From Streptomyces cahuitamycinicus (GTDB lineage Bacteria > Actinomycetota > Actinomycetes > Streptomycetales > Streptomycetaceae): a stretch of DNA of 43,429 nucleotides. The position numbers and the translations under genes are program-made. The stretch lies in contig NZ_POUC01000019.1 in the NCBI RefSeq assembly GCF_002891435.1, positions 1-43,429 on the forward strand, read 5' to 3'. Shown piece after piece: positions 25,527 through 33,731 of this stretch (position 1 is the stretch's first letter; each line of letters starts with the position of its first letter). The notes under the pieces were generated by a model. The model saw nothing but the letters and a program-made list of their open reading frames with translations. It did not search any database and was not told the origin of the DNA.

Positions 25527-26570
25527 ATGGACGGTGTCTCCGCATCGGCACAGAAGCCGATACGACAACATTTCCGTCCCCCGGATTCGTACCTCGGCGG
25601 ACTCTTATCGGAGATCACCCGGGTACCGATCAGCCGCATCACGGTCGTGGGCTCACTCCGCACCGTCGGGGAGGATCCACGGCACATCAATGCGCTCGCC
25701 GAGGTGTGTTCCGAACTGCCACCGATTGTGATTCACCGCAGGACGATGACCGTCATCGACGGTGTGCACCGGCTCCGGGCGGTGGAGAACAGCGGTGCCA
25801 CGCACATCAGTGCCGTGCTCTTCAACGGCGACGAGCGAGAAGCCTTCGTGCTCGCGGTCAAGCTGAACAGCAACCACGGACTGCCGCTCTCCCTGGCCGA
25901 CCGCAAGGCCGCCGCCCTCCACATGCTCGCCGATTTCCCGGAGTGGTCCAACCGGCGGCTGGCGGGGGTCGTAGGCCTGTCGGACAAGACGATCGCAGCG
26001 CTCAGGCGGCGGTCGGGTGCGGAACTTCCGCACCCGACCGCCGTACGACTCGGGCGTGACGGGGTGGCCTACCCGCTCGCGGCGGGCGAAGGCCGCAGGC
26101 GCGCCCTGACGTACCTCGCCGCGCATCCCGACGCGTCCGTGCAGGAGGTGGCGCGCGCCGCCCACATTTCGCTCACCACGGCGAAGGACGCGCGAAAGCG
26201 GGCGCGCGCCGCTCGGGAAGAGCCGCAGGCGACGGTGCAGCAGAACGCCGGGCCGGTCCGGGAGCGTGAGGCCGGCCGGCCCCCGACCGGGAAACGTCCC
26301 AGCGCGCACCCGGTGAGCACGGACCCCACGCCGGCGGTCCGGCGGTTGCGGGCCGATCCCTCACTTCGCTTCACCGAGGTGGGCCGCAAGCTGCTGCGGA
26401 CACTGGACCCCTCGGCTCCGCAGCCGCACGAGTGGGCGGCGATGGCGAGCAGCCTCCCGATCCACTGCGCGCCCCTGATCGCCGAGCTGGCACGGCACCA
26501 CGCCGAGAGCTGGCAGCTCCTGGCGGAATCGTTGACGGAACGGATGAATTCCCGGGACGCTGACGTGTAG
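25527..26570 (+). CDS. StrR-like ParB-domain pathway regulator
   Basis: The ATG at 25527 follows GGGGAGGA. The product has 347 residues. A ParB/sulfiredoxin-type N-domain (about 30-125) has LRTVGEDPRHINALAEVCSE, PPIVIHRRTMTVIDGVHRLR and LAVKLNSNHGLPLSLADRKA. A helix-turn-helix (about 145-170, NRRLAGVVGLSDKTIAALRR) follows, and a second helical region with AAHPDASVQEVARAAHISLT. This matches the StrR, NovG and Teg5 family, which activate aminoglycoside, aminocoumarin and glycopeptide clusters, not plasmid partition proteins. Codon 27 is TTA (25605-25607), so translation probably needs the bldA tRNA. It is the first gene of the cluster, on the same strand as the biosynthetic genes. Confidence 0.9.
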   Translation: MDGVSASAQKPIRQHFRPPDSYLGGLLSEITRVPISRITVVGSLRTVGEDPRHINALAEVCSELPPIVIHRRTMTVIDGVHRLRAVENSGATHISAVLFNGDEREAFVLAVKLNSNHGLPLSLADRKAAALHMLADFPEWSNRRLAGVVGLSDKTIAALRRRSGAELPHPTAVRLGRDGVAYPLAAGEGRRRALTYLAAHPDASVQEVARAAHISLTTAKDARKRARAAREEPQATVQQNAGPVREREAGRPPTGKRPSAHPVSTDPTPAVRRLRADPSLRFTEVGRKLLRTLDPSAPQPHEWAAMASSLPIHCAPLIAELARHHAESWQLLAESLTERMNSRDADV

Positions 26571-26889
26571 CGTCCGGCCGCTTTCAGACGGAGCCGTTTC
26601 CAACGCCTTTGTTTCGGCGTGCCGGTTGATTCCGTCGACATCGCCTTCATGCTTCTTGCGAACCTGCCGCAATACGCGGGGTTGCCGTATTCGGCAACAG
26701 TTCCACTATGTCGGCGTCTGTTTCGACGGAGTTCCTGCCGGTGGTTTCCGGAAGCTGATCAACCGGAACTGACCAACCCGATGAAAGATGCAATTGTTGA
26801 AGTTTCGACCTGAAGTTCAAACGGTTGCGCGGCGCTCGATCGCTTCGTACGATGACGCACACAATGTGAAGCGGGGGAGCGGGGGGAAC
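26571..26889 (+). promoter_or_regulatory. AT-rich leader between regulator and biosynthetic operon
   Basis: This 319-base stretch is less G/C-rich than its neighbours and probably holds the main operon promoter and a binding site for the StrR-like protein. An imperfect dyad, GTTGAAGTTTCGACC followed by TGAAGTTCAAAC, lies at about 26796-26822. It resembles but does not match the StrR consensus GTTCGACTG-N11-CAGTCGAAC. A weak hairpin (ACGCC, GGCGT) near 26610 may end the regulator transcript. Confidence 0.45.
26666..26698 (+). promoter_or_regulatory. Two mutually exclusive hairpins in the operon leader
   Basis: GTTGCCG (26681-26687) pairs with CGGCAAC (26692-26698) around a 4-base loop. Alternatively GCCGCAATACG (26666-26676) can pair with CGTATTCGGC (26686-26695), with one bulge. 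The two use the same right arm and cannot form together, as in attenuators. It could equally be DNA-level dyad symmetry for a regulator. No leader peptide is evident. Confidence 0.4.
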
Positions 26890-28248
26890 GTGACTTCGTA
26901 TAGCCCAAGCCGTGTTGGCCATGAGCAATCGCCCGTGCCTCAACCCGGTATTCGTAGCGATGTGTCATTACCGGGAATGCCGACCCACTGGTACAACTTC
27001 CTGGGAGACCTGCCCGGCCCTATGCCCGCGGTCAGGGACTCCGGAAGCCCTACCGCCGCGGAGATATCCGCACAGGTCCGGCCGCGAGTTCTCATCGAGC
27101 AGAACGCTCCTGACGGGCAATGGGTCGCGATACCCGAACCGGTCGTGGAGCGGCTGCGGCAATGCGGCAGGCCGACACCGCTGCACCGGGCACGCCGGCT
27201 GGAGAAGCATCTCGGTACGGGCGCGAGGATCTACCTCAAGCGTGAAGACGTCCTTCCCAGCGGCAGCTTCAAGCTGAACACCGCCATAGCCCAGGCGTAC
27301 TACGCGGCCGAGGAAGGGCGGACCACCCTCGTCACCGAGACCGGAGCGGGCCAGTGGGGCATGAGTGTCGCCCTGGCGGCGAAGATGTTCGGTCTGCGGG
27401 CCGAGATCTTCATGGTCAGGTGCTCGCTCGACCAGAAGCCCTACCGGCGTCACTACATGGAGCTCCTGGGGGCCGAGGTCCGGCCGTCGCCGTCGACCCA
27501 CACGGCGATCGGGCGGAAGATCCTCGGTGAAGTCCCGGACCACCCCGGCAGTCTCGGCACCGCGATCAGCGACGCGATCGAGCATGCCCTGGGCAAGCCC
27601 TCAGCCGCCTATCTCGCCGGCAGCGGGATGCCGCACGTGTACCTCCATCAGACGCTGCTCGGGCTGGAGGTGGCCGAGCAGCTCAGGGAAATCCATGGCG
27701 AGGACCTGGGCGTTGACGGGCGCGGCGACCACCTCATCGCGTGCTCGGGAGGCGGAAGCAACCTCTGCGGTCTCATCGGCCCCCACCTGCGGGCCAGGGC
27801 CGAAGGAGCCGATCTGCGCTTCCTGGCCGCGGAATCCACGGCGGCGCCCCGGCTCACTCAGGGCGTCTACGAGTACGGCCGCACCGACCTGGGCGGATTC
27901 ACGCCTGAGGTACTCGGCTACACGATGGGGGAGAGCTTCATCCCACCGCCGAACCACGTCGGTGGCCTGCGCAACCACCACAGCTCCGCCCTGGTCAGCC
28001 TGCTGCGACGGGAGGGCGTCCTGGACGCCGTCGCCTTCGACCAGCGGACCGCGCTGGAGGCAGGCCGGCTCCTGCTGCAGACCGAGGGCCTGCTGCTCGC
28101 CCCCGAGGCCGGCCACGCGGTCGCCGCGGCCCTGGACGTCGTGGCCAAGGCCGACGCGCAGAACCTCGAACCGGTCATCGTGGTCCTGGCCAGCGGCTCA
28201 GGCTTTCTCGACCTGCAGGGATACGGCGAAGTCCTGCTCGACGCATAG
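26890..28248 (+). CDS. TrpB2-like PLP-dependent beta-substitution enzyme
   Basis: I chose the GTG at 26890 because GGGGAGCGGGGGG is upstream; the product has 452 residues, the TrpB2 length. Fold-type II PLP motifs are YLKREDVLPSGSFKLNTA with the Schiff-base Lys128, catalytic-Glu segment VTETGAGQWGMSVALAAKMF, the phosphate loop CSGGGSNLCGLIGP and the C-terminal YTMGESFIPPPNHVGGLR. TrpB normally joins serine and indole to give tryptophan; TrpB2 lacks a TrpA partner, and none is present here. Residue 127 before the lysine is Phe where TrpB and TrpB2 have His, which suggests altered chemistry. Codon 27 is TTA (26968-26970). As first gene of the operon it probably supplies an unusual beta-substituted amino acid. 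Confidence 0.85.
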   Translation: MTSYSPSRVGHEQSPVPQPGIRSDVSLPGMPTHWYNFLGDLPGPMPAVRDSGSPTAAEISAQVRPRVLIEQNAPDGQWVAIPEPVVERLRQCGRPTPLHRARRLEKHLGTGARIYLKREDVLPSGSFKLNTAIAQAYYAAEEGRTTLVTETGAGQWGMSVALAAKMFGLRAEIFMVRCSLDQKPYRRHYMELLGAEVRPSPSTHTAIGRKILGEVPDHPGSLGTAISDAIEHALGKPSAAYLAGSGMPHVYLHQTLLGLEVAEQLREIHGEDLGVDGRGDHLIACSGGGSNLCGLIGPHLRARAEGADLRFLAAESTAAPRLTQGVYEYGRTDLGGFTPEVLGYTMGESFIPPPNHVGGLRNHHSSALVSLLRREGVLDAVAFDQRTALEAGRLLLQTEGLLLAPEAGHAVAAALDVVAKADAQNLEPVIVVLASGSGFLDLQGYGEVLLDA

Positions 28249-28295
28249 CCGCACCATCGTTCACGGCATCTTGCACCTTGCGATTGGGAAGCCAC

Positions 28296-29333
28296 ATGCG
28301 CTTGGCGACATTTCAGCCCCAGCTCGGCGATCATTGCGAGACGACCACCCTCAGGAACATGATCCACCATGCCGGCGCCGGCATATCCGAACCCATGCTG
28401 TTCGGCCTCGGCCAGGGGATCGACTTCCAGTACTGGGATGCTCCGGACCCTGGACGCGGTGCGCCGATGCTCACCGGCCGGATCGAGCCCGCCCTGGTGT
28501 CCCGCAACGCCTGCTCGGCCCTGGGTGTGGAACTTCACCAAGCGCAACCACCCGACCCGGAATCGGCCTTCTCCGCGGCGGTCGAGCTCCTCGACGCGGG
28601 ACACGTCGTGGGCATGTCCGTCGACATATTCCACCTCGACTACTTCTCGTCCCGTAGCCACTTCGCATCGCACTACATCGCGCTGTACGGGCTCGACGAC
28701 TCCCTCGCCCACGTGGTCGACACCGGTCAGCAGGGCGGCGCGCAGACACTTCCGACCGAGTCGCTGCGCCGCGCCCGCGCCTCCAGCGAAGGATTCATGC
28801 CATCACCCCATCTGCACCTGTACATCGAGCAGTTGCCGGCAAGGCTGACCACCGACACCGACGCCGTCCTGCGCGAGGGGATCTGGAACGCCATCCGGCT
28901 GACCGCTCAGCGGATGACCACGGACCGCGGACCGCGATACGGCATCGGCGCCCTGCGGCGGGCAGCTTCCGAGATCGCCGGATGGAGCGACACACTCGCC
29001 CCCGCGGACGAGGTGGTGCAAGGCGTCGGCCGCTTCTGGCGCTTCGCGGGAACCGGGGGAGCGAACTTCCGGAAGCTCTACCACGCGTTCCTCATCGAGG
29101 CGCGGCAGCTGTACGGCGATGGTGAACTCGACCCGTTCGTCCGCGACTTCGGCGAAGTGCAGCAACAGTGGGACGAGGTCATCGACATGCTGATGGCCTA
29201 CCGCGGCGCGGACGACGGGCGCAAGCAGCTCGAAGCCGTCGCGGCCCGGCTGGACGCGATCGCCGACGCCGAACAGGCCGTCTTCGAAAAGCTGCTCGTG
29301 CCGGCCGCCAAGCGGGCGGGTGAGCCGGTTTGA
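28296..29333 (+). CDS. BtrH-like N-terminal domain acyltransferase (first copy)
   Basis: The ATG at 28296 follows GGGAAG (a TTG at 28278 is possible); the product has 345 residues. The N-terminal ~165 residues match the BtrH_N family: Cys14 in GDHCETTTLRNM, SEPMLFGLGQGIDFQYW, His126 in HFASHYIALYG and Asp in AHVVDTGQQGG, a cysteine-protease-like triad. BtrH transfers an acyl side chain from a carrier protein to ribostamycin in butirosin assembly. The C-terminal ~150 residues are helical (DUF4872-like). A paralogue of the same fold lies 3.4 kb downstream. The acyl donor and acceptor are unknown, and no carrier protein is visible in the window. It overlaps the next gene by 4 bases. Confidence 0.82.
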   Translation: MRLATFQPQLGDHCETTTLRNMIHHAGAGISEPMLFGLGQGIDFQYWDAPDPGRGAPMLTGRIEPALVSRNACSALGVELHQAQPPDPESAFSAAVELLDAGHVVGMSVDIFHLDYFSSRSHFASHYIALYGLDDSLAHVVDTGQQGGAQTLPTESLRRARASSEGFMPSPHLHLYIEQLPARLTTDTDAVLREGIWNAIRLTAQRMTTDRGPRYGIGALRRAASEIAGWSDTLAPADEVVQGVGRFWRFAGTGGANFRKLYHAFLIEARQLYGDGELDPFVRDFGEVQQQWDEVIDMLMAYRGADDGRKQLEAVAARLDAIADAEQAVFEKLLVPAAKRAGEPV

Positions 29334-31402
29334 CCGTCACCCGGCTGAAGTCCGTCTGCCGTATGTGCCACGGCGGGTGCGGCGCCATCGTCGAGCTCGT
29401 GGACGGCGTTCCCACCGACATCCACGGAGACCCGGACAACCCGACGAGCGAGGGCTACTTCTGCATCAAGGGCAAGGCGTCGCTCGACCTGCTGCGCAGC
29501 CCGGACCGGCTCACGACACCGCTGGTACGGACCGGCCCGCGCGGCTCCGGGACGTTCGAACCCGTCAGCTGGGAAGCCGCCCTCGACCGGATCGCCGGCG
29601 AACTCGCCGCGACCATCGGCCGGCACGGGCCCGAGTCCGTCGTCCTCGGCCAGGGGACCGACCGCAACTACCAGGAGTGGGTGTTCCGGCTCGCGAACGC
29701 GATCGGGACGCCGAACGTCGTCGGCCCGGCCCACGTGTGCTTCTACCCGCGAGTCATGGCCTCGATCATGACGTACGGCGCCTTCACGTTCTGCGACTAC
29801 GACGGTGATCCCGAGGTGGTCCTGCTCTGGGGCAGCAACAAGCCCAGCACCCACTCGGACGGCGTGATCGGCGTCAAGCTGCTGCGCGCCATGGAACGGG
29901 GCAGCCGCGTCGTCACCGTCGATCCGCGACGGACGCAGACCGCCGCCCGGTCCGCCCTGCACCTGCCGGTCCAGCCCGGAACCGACTGCGCACTGGCACT
30001 CGGCATGATCAAGATCGTCATCGACGAGGGCTGGTACGACCACGACTTCGTCGCCGCGCACACCTCCGGGTTCGCCGAACTCACCGAACACGTGAAGGCG
30101 TACGACACCGAGCGGGTCGCGCGGATCACCGGACTCACACCCGGGCTCATCCACGAGGCGACCCGCACCTACGCCCTCGCGTCACGGGCGTGCATAGAGG
30201 CCGGAACCGGCCTGTCGCAGAACGAGAACTCCTTCGACACCCACCGCGCGATCGCCATCCTCGCCGCGATCTGCGGCAACATCGACGCTCCCGGTGGCGA
30301 CGTGATCTGGCAACCGATGCCGATAGAGGGCCGGCGTGCCTTCCCGCGCCCGGACCTGCTGCCCGAGGAACAGGCGAAGAAGCGGATCGGCGGCGACAAG
30401 CACAAGATCCTCTCGATGTCCGGCTGGGTCGCGCCGGGAGACCTGCACGAGGCCATCGTGACCGGGGTGCCGTACCCGGTCACCTCGATGGTGATCTTCG
30501 GCAGCAACATCCTCGCCTCGCACGAGAACACCGAGCTGGTCCGCGAGGCGATCGGCAAGCTCGACCTGCTCGTCGTGTGCGACCTGTTCATGACGCCGAC
30601 CGCCCGGCACGCCGACGTGATCCTGCCGACCTCCAGCTGGCTGGAGCGGGACCAGATCGTCGAGTTCAACTCCTACATCGCCGCCCGGCAGAAGATCGCC
30701 ACGGTCGGCGACTGCCGCTCGGACGAGGAGATCATCCTCGAACTGGCCGCCCGGCTCGGCCTGGAACGGCACTTCTTCCCCTCGCTGGAAGCCGCTCTCG
30801 ACGCCAAGCTGGCCGGCATCGACCTCACCTGGGAACAGTTCACGAAGATCGGCTACATCCGGAACGAGAAGCGGTACCGCAAATACCGCGACGGCGGATT
30901 CGGGACCCGGTCCGGACGCGTGAACCTCATGAACAACGGGCTGCGGGCCATGGGCTACGAGCCGTTCCCCGTCTTCCGGTGCCCACCGGAGGCGGACCCG
31001 GCCCTGCCGTACGTGATGACCAGCGCCCATCCGCGCCAGTTCTACAACACCGAGTTCCACCAACTGCCGACCACCGCGCGCAGCCAGACGACGGCGCGGG
31101 TGACCGTCCATCCGGACACCGCGCGGCGGGAGGGGCTGACAGACGGCGAAGAGGTGGACCTCTTCTCGCGGGCCGGTGCGCGCGGGGTGCGCATGACGGT
31201 CAAGATCTCCGACTCCGTCGCACCGAACGTCGTGATGGCGGACGCCGGCTGGTGGTATCCGGGCGAGCCCTCGACCGACGAGCAGCTCAGATCCTCGGTC
31301 AATCTCCTGACGACCAACGACCGTTCCGACGTGCACATGGGGAGCGCGACGATGAGAGGTGTAGCAGTGGGTATACGGCGACCGGAGCCGGACCGTGGCT
31401 AG
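29330..31402 (+). CDS. Molybdopterin-bis-PGD oxidoreductase (DMSO reductase family)
   Basis: A TTG start overlaps the previous stop (TTGA). The product has 690 residues. The N-terminal [4Fe-4S] motif is Cys10-x2-Cys13-x3-Cys17-x27-Cys45. The likely Mo/W ligand is Cys137 in AHVCFYPRVMAS, at the place of SeCys140 of formate dehydrogenase H. MGD-binding segments are VLLWGSNKPSTHSD, VTVDPRRTQTAARS, the middle MVIFGSNILASHEN and the C-terminal MTSAHPRQFYNTEFHQ. No Tat signal is present, so the enzyme is cytoplasmic. Such enzymes do oxo-transfer, hydroxylation or dehydrogenation. The nearby ferredoxin may be its electron partner. The overall match is full length; the substrate is unknown. Its presence inside a biosynthetic operon is unusual. 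Confidence 0.88.
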   Translation: MTVTRLKSVCRMCHGGCGAIVELVDGVPTDIHGDPDNPTSEGYFCIKGKASLDLLRSPDRLTTPLVRTGPRGSGTFEPVSWEAALDRIAGELAATIGRHGPESVVLGQGTDRNYQEWVFRLANAIGTPNVVGPAHVCFYPRVMASIMTYGAFTFCDYDGDPEVVLLWGSNKPSTHSDGVIGVKLLRAMERGSRVVTVDPRRTQTAARSALHLPVQPGTDCALALGMIKIVIDEGWYDHDFVAAHTSGFAELTEHVKAYDTERVARITGLTPGLIHEATRTYALASRACIEAGTGLSQNENSFDTHRAIAILAAICGNIDAPGGDVIWQPMPIEGRRAFPRPDLLPEEQAKKRIGGDKHKILSMSGWVAPGDLHEAIVTGVPYPVTSMVIFGSNILASHENTELVREAIGKLDLLVVCDLFMTPTARHADVILPTSSWLERDQIVEFNSYIAARQKIATVGDCRSDEEIILELAARLGLERHFFPSLEAALDAKLAGIDLTWEQFTKIGYIRNEKRYRKYRDGGFGTRSGRVNLMNNGLRAMGYEPFPVFRCPPEADPALPYVMTSAHPRQFYNTEFHQLPTTARSQTTARVTVHPDTARREGLTDGEEVDLFSRAGARGVRMTVKISDSVAPNVVMADAGWWYPGEPSTDEQLRSSVNLLTTNDRSDVHMGSATMRGVAVGIRRPEPDRG

Positions 31403-32084
31403 CGCGCGGGGCACCGTCGCCGCCCGGGTGCCGGAAACCGACGAGGGCCTCCAGGGCGACGAACTGGCCCTCAAGTACGACCAGATGCAACGCCACATCC
31501 GGGACAACGGCTGGCTCCAGGAGAAGATCGACGACATCCTGGCGGCGGACATCCGCTCCGGGGAAGTCCTGGAGCTGGGATGCGGCCCCGGCTACCTGGG
31601 CCTGGAATGGATCACCCAGGCCGATGACTCCGCCCGGCTCGTCGGCCTCGACATCTCACCGGCGATGCTCCGGCGGGCGAGCGCCAACGCCGCCGGATAC
31701 GGCGTCGCCGAGCGCTGCGCCTACGAATGCGGCACCGTGCTGGCCCTGCCGTTCGAGGACCACCGCTTCGATCACGTCATCAGCGCGTCCTCGCTGCACG
31801 AATGGGCGGATCCGGTGACCGCCCTCACGGAAATGCACCGCGTGCTCAGGCCGGGTGGCCGCTACTGCGTCTCCGACCTGCGCCGGGACGTCGACCGGAC
31901 GACATTCCAGTTCATGAAGGCGAACATCGCGGCCGACATGCGCCCCGGCTTCCGCACCTCGATCCGGTCCGCGTACGTCAAGAGCGAGATCGAGGAACTG
32001 CTGCGAGGCACCGCGCTCGACACGGCCGTCGTGACGGAAGTGCAGATGGGGATCGTCATCACGGGCAGGAAGGAAGCGCCATGA
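31395..32084 (+). CDS. SAM-dependent class I methyltransferase
   Basis: A GTG at 31395 overlaps the upstream gene by 8 bases. The product has 229 residues. Motif I is VLELGCGPGYLGLEW (about residue 55), motif II-like ARLVGLDISPAMLRRASANA, then FDHVISASSLHEWADPVTAL and LRPGGRYCVSDLRRDVDRTT. This is a UbiE/Methyltransf_11-type fold of usual length. It methylates an O, N or C of an intermediate in the pathway, or the product; the type cannot be decided from sequence. It ends overlapping the VOC gene by 4 bases (ATGA). Confidence 0.9.
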   Translation: MASARGTVAARVPETDEGLQGDELALKYDQMQRHIRDNGWLQEKIDDILAADIRSGEVLELGCGPGYLGLEWITQADDSARLVGLDISPAMLRRASANAAGYGVAERCAYECGTVLALPFEDHRFDHVISASSLHEWADPVTALTEMHRVLRPGGRYCVSDLRRDVDRTTFQFMKANIAADMRPGFRTSIRSAYVKSEIEELLRGTALDTAVVTEVQMGIVITGRKEAP

Positions 32085-32758
32085 ACGCACTCGCGGGAAG
32101 TTCACCGGCCATCACCGCCACGCGTGACGGGCGCTTCCCCGACCGCCACGGCTTCGACCGCTCCTGGGAAGAACTCCTCCAGACGTCGAGCACCTGGCGG
32201 AGCCTGGACTGCGGGGAATACCTGTCGGCCTGGTGCGGATACGCGCCCGGCCACGTCGTCGAGAAGTTCGCCGGGGTCAACCACGTCGGCGTCTACATGG
32301 GCGACTACGACAGCGACGACCAGGTGTTCGGCTGGAACGCCTACCTGAACGACCTCCGGGCGTCCGGCCGGATCACCACCGTCGAGATGGGGCCGTCGTA
32401 CATCTCGCCCCGGCAGTACGGAACGCCGGGATGGTGGAACTCGATCGCGCTCGCCGACGGACGCGTCATCGAGATGTTCGCGTGCCGCCGGTTCGGCCCC
32501 TGGGCGGACCGTTCCGCCGACGAGCGTGGACGTCTCATGTCGCACGTCGCCATCGACGTGCACACCGACGCCGACGTCCGCTACCTCCTGGACGTCCTCG
32601 ACCGGGACGTCGACCACCTGGAGAACATCGCGTTCACCGAGGCGGACGAACTCGGCCACACCTACGGGCACCTGCGCAACAACGACAGCGGCTCCGTGCT
32701 GGAGATCGTCTACGAGGCGCCGCGCGGCGGAACGGGGCACGGCGATGGCGGTCATTGA
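32081..32758 (+). CDS. VOC-superfamily protein with helical N-terminal extension
   Basis: An ATG at 32081 overlaps the methyltransferase stop. The product has 225 residues. After a ~60-residue helical extension (DRHGFDRSWEELLQTSSTWR) it has two VOC modules: AGVNHVGVYMGDYDSDDQVF with VEMGPSYISPRQYG, and MSHVAIDVHTDADVRYLLDV with SGSVLEIVYEAP. His in NHVGV and SHVAI and Glu in LEIVYE are at the places of VOC metal ligands, so a mononuclear metal site is plausible. Possible jobs are extradiol cleavage, isomerisation, epoxide opening or drug sequestration. It overlaps the next gene by 14 bases. I do not recognise a close named relative. Confidence 0.7.
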   Translation: MNALAGSSPAITATRDGRFPDRHGFDRSWEELLQTSSTWRSLDCGEYLSAWCGYAPGHVVEKFAGVNHVGVYMGDYDSDDQVFGWNAYLNDLRASGRITTVEMGPSYISPRQYGTPGWWNSIALADGRVIEMFACRRFGPWADRSADERGRLMSHVAIDVHTDADVRYLLDVLDRDVDHLENIAFTEADELGHTYGHLRNNDSGSVLEIVYEAPRGGTGHGDGGH

Positions 32759-33731
32759 CATCTCGCCGTACTCCGGTGACCACTGCGAATCCACCGCCCT
32801 GCTCAACATGCTCCGCAACCACGACATCGAGCTGAGCGAGCCGCTGATCTTCGGGCTGGGACAAGGTCTGTCGTTCCTGTACTGGCACTCGAAGCAGATG
32901 CCCAACCCCTTCCTCGCCGGCCGGGTCAAGCCCGACCACCTGATGCGCAACGTGGCGGACGCGCTCTCGCTCCAGCTGGGGGTGCAGGAGACGTCCTCAC
33001 CGGCGAAGGCCGAGGCCACTCTGATCAAGGCCCTCGACGAAGGCGATGTCGTGGGGCTCAAGCTCGACCGCTACCACCTCGACTACGCGCGGGAGAACCA
33101 CCACTTCGCCGCGCACTACGTCGCCTGCATCGGATACGAGGACGACAGGTTCGTCGTCGTCGAGACCCGGTCACTCGGCGTTCAGTCGACTTCGCGGGAG
33201 AGCCTGGCCCGGGCCCGGTCCGCCAAGGGACCGATGTCCTCGCGCAACCTGTCGGTCCGGGTGGACCCGCGCGGGTACGACGAGTCGGTCCTCGCGAAGG
33301 CCTGCCAGACCTCGATCCTGGCCACCGCACAGGAGTTCCTCAGCCCGCCGATCACCAACATGGGATTCAAGGGCATCGCGAAGGCCGGCTCGCTCATGCG
33401 TGGATGGCACGACCGGCTCGACCGCCCCGTCGAGGCGATGAGCATCGTCGGCACCAGCATGGAGGAAGGCGGCACGGGCGGCGGCCTCTTCCGGACGCTG
33501 TGGGCGCAGTTCCTGGAAGAGGCGCACGAGCTGACCGGCATCGAGGCCTACGACGCACTCGCCGTCGAGTACCGCCGCATCGCCAAGCGCTGGACGGACG
33601 TGGCGGATCTGCTGCGCGAGGCCGACGACGCCGGTGCCCGGCGATCACTCGACGAGGCCGCGGCCATCGTCGACGCCCTGGCGGCCGAGGAGCGCACGGC
33701 GATGACCCGGCTGGAGGAGGCGTCCCGATGA
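32745..33731 (+). CDS. BtrH-like N-terminal domain acyltransferase (second copy)
   Basis: The ATG at 32745 gives 328 residues. The BtrH_N pattern is again clear: Cys14 in SGDHCESTALLNML, SEPLIFGLGQGLSFLYW, His124 in HFAAHYVACIGY and an acidic position in DRFVVVETRSLG. Position by position it parallels the first BtrH-like protein, including Cys14 and the C-terminal helical part (WRHDRLD-type in the copy, GIEAYDALAVEYRRIAKRW here), but identity is moderate, so the duplication is old. Two copies may act on two different acyl groups or work as a pair. No carrier protein is seen. It overlaps the PaaK-like gene by 4 bases. Confidence 0.8.
   Translation: MAVIDISPYSGDHCESTALLNMLRNHDIELSEPLIFGLGQGLSFLYWHSKQMPNPFLAGRVKPDHLMRNVADALSLQLGVQETSSPAKAEATLIKALDEGDVVGLKLDRYHLDYARENHHFAAHYVACIGYEDDRFVVVETRSLGVQSTSRESLARARSAKGPMSSRNLSVRVDPRGYDESVLAKACQTSILATAQEFLSPPITNMGFKGIAKAGSLMRGWHDRLDRPVEAMSIVGTSMEEGGTGGGLFRTLWAQFLEEAHELTGIEAYDALAVEYRRIAKRWTDVADLLREADDAGARRSLDEAAAIVDALAAEERTAMTRLEEASR

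Noticed and set aside
25294..25551. Minus-strand ORF of 85 residues upstream of the regulator
   Set aside because: No ribosome site or family pattern, and it overlaps the regulator's start and promoter DNA.
25527..26570. Chromosome or plasmid partition protein ParB
   Set aside because: There is no parA neighbour or parS-like site, and the motif pattern follows the StrR family of pathway activators.
26796..26822. Canonical StrR binding site
   Set aside because: The dyad GTTGAA...TTCAAAC departs from the consensus in arm sequence and spacing, so it is mentioned only as a weak possibility.
26890..28248. Housekeeping tryptophan synthase beta chain
   Set aside because: No trpA or other trp genes are adjacent, the protein is of TrpB2 type with Phe before the lysine, and it opens the cluster operon.
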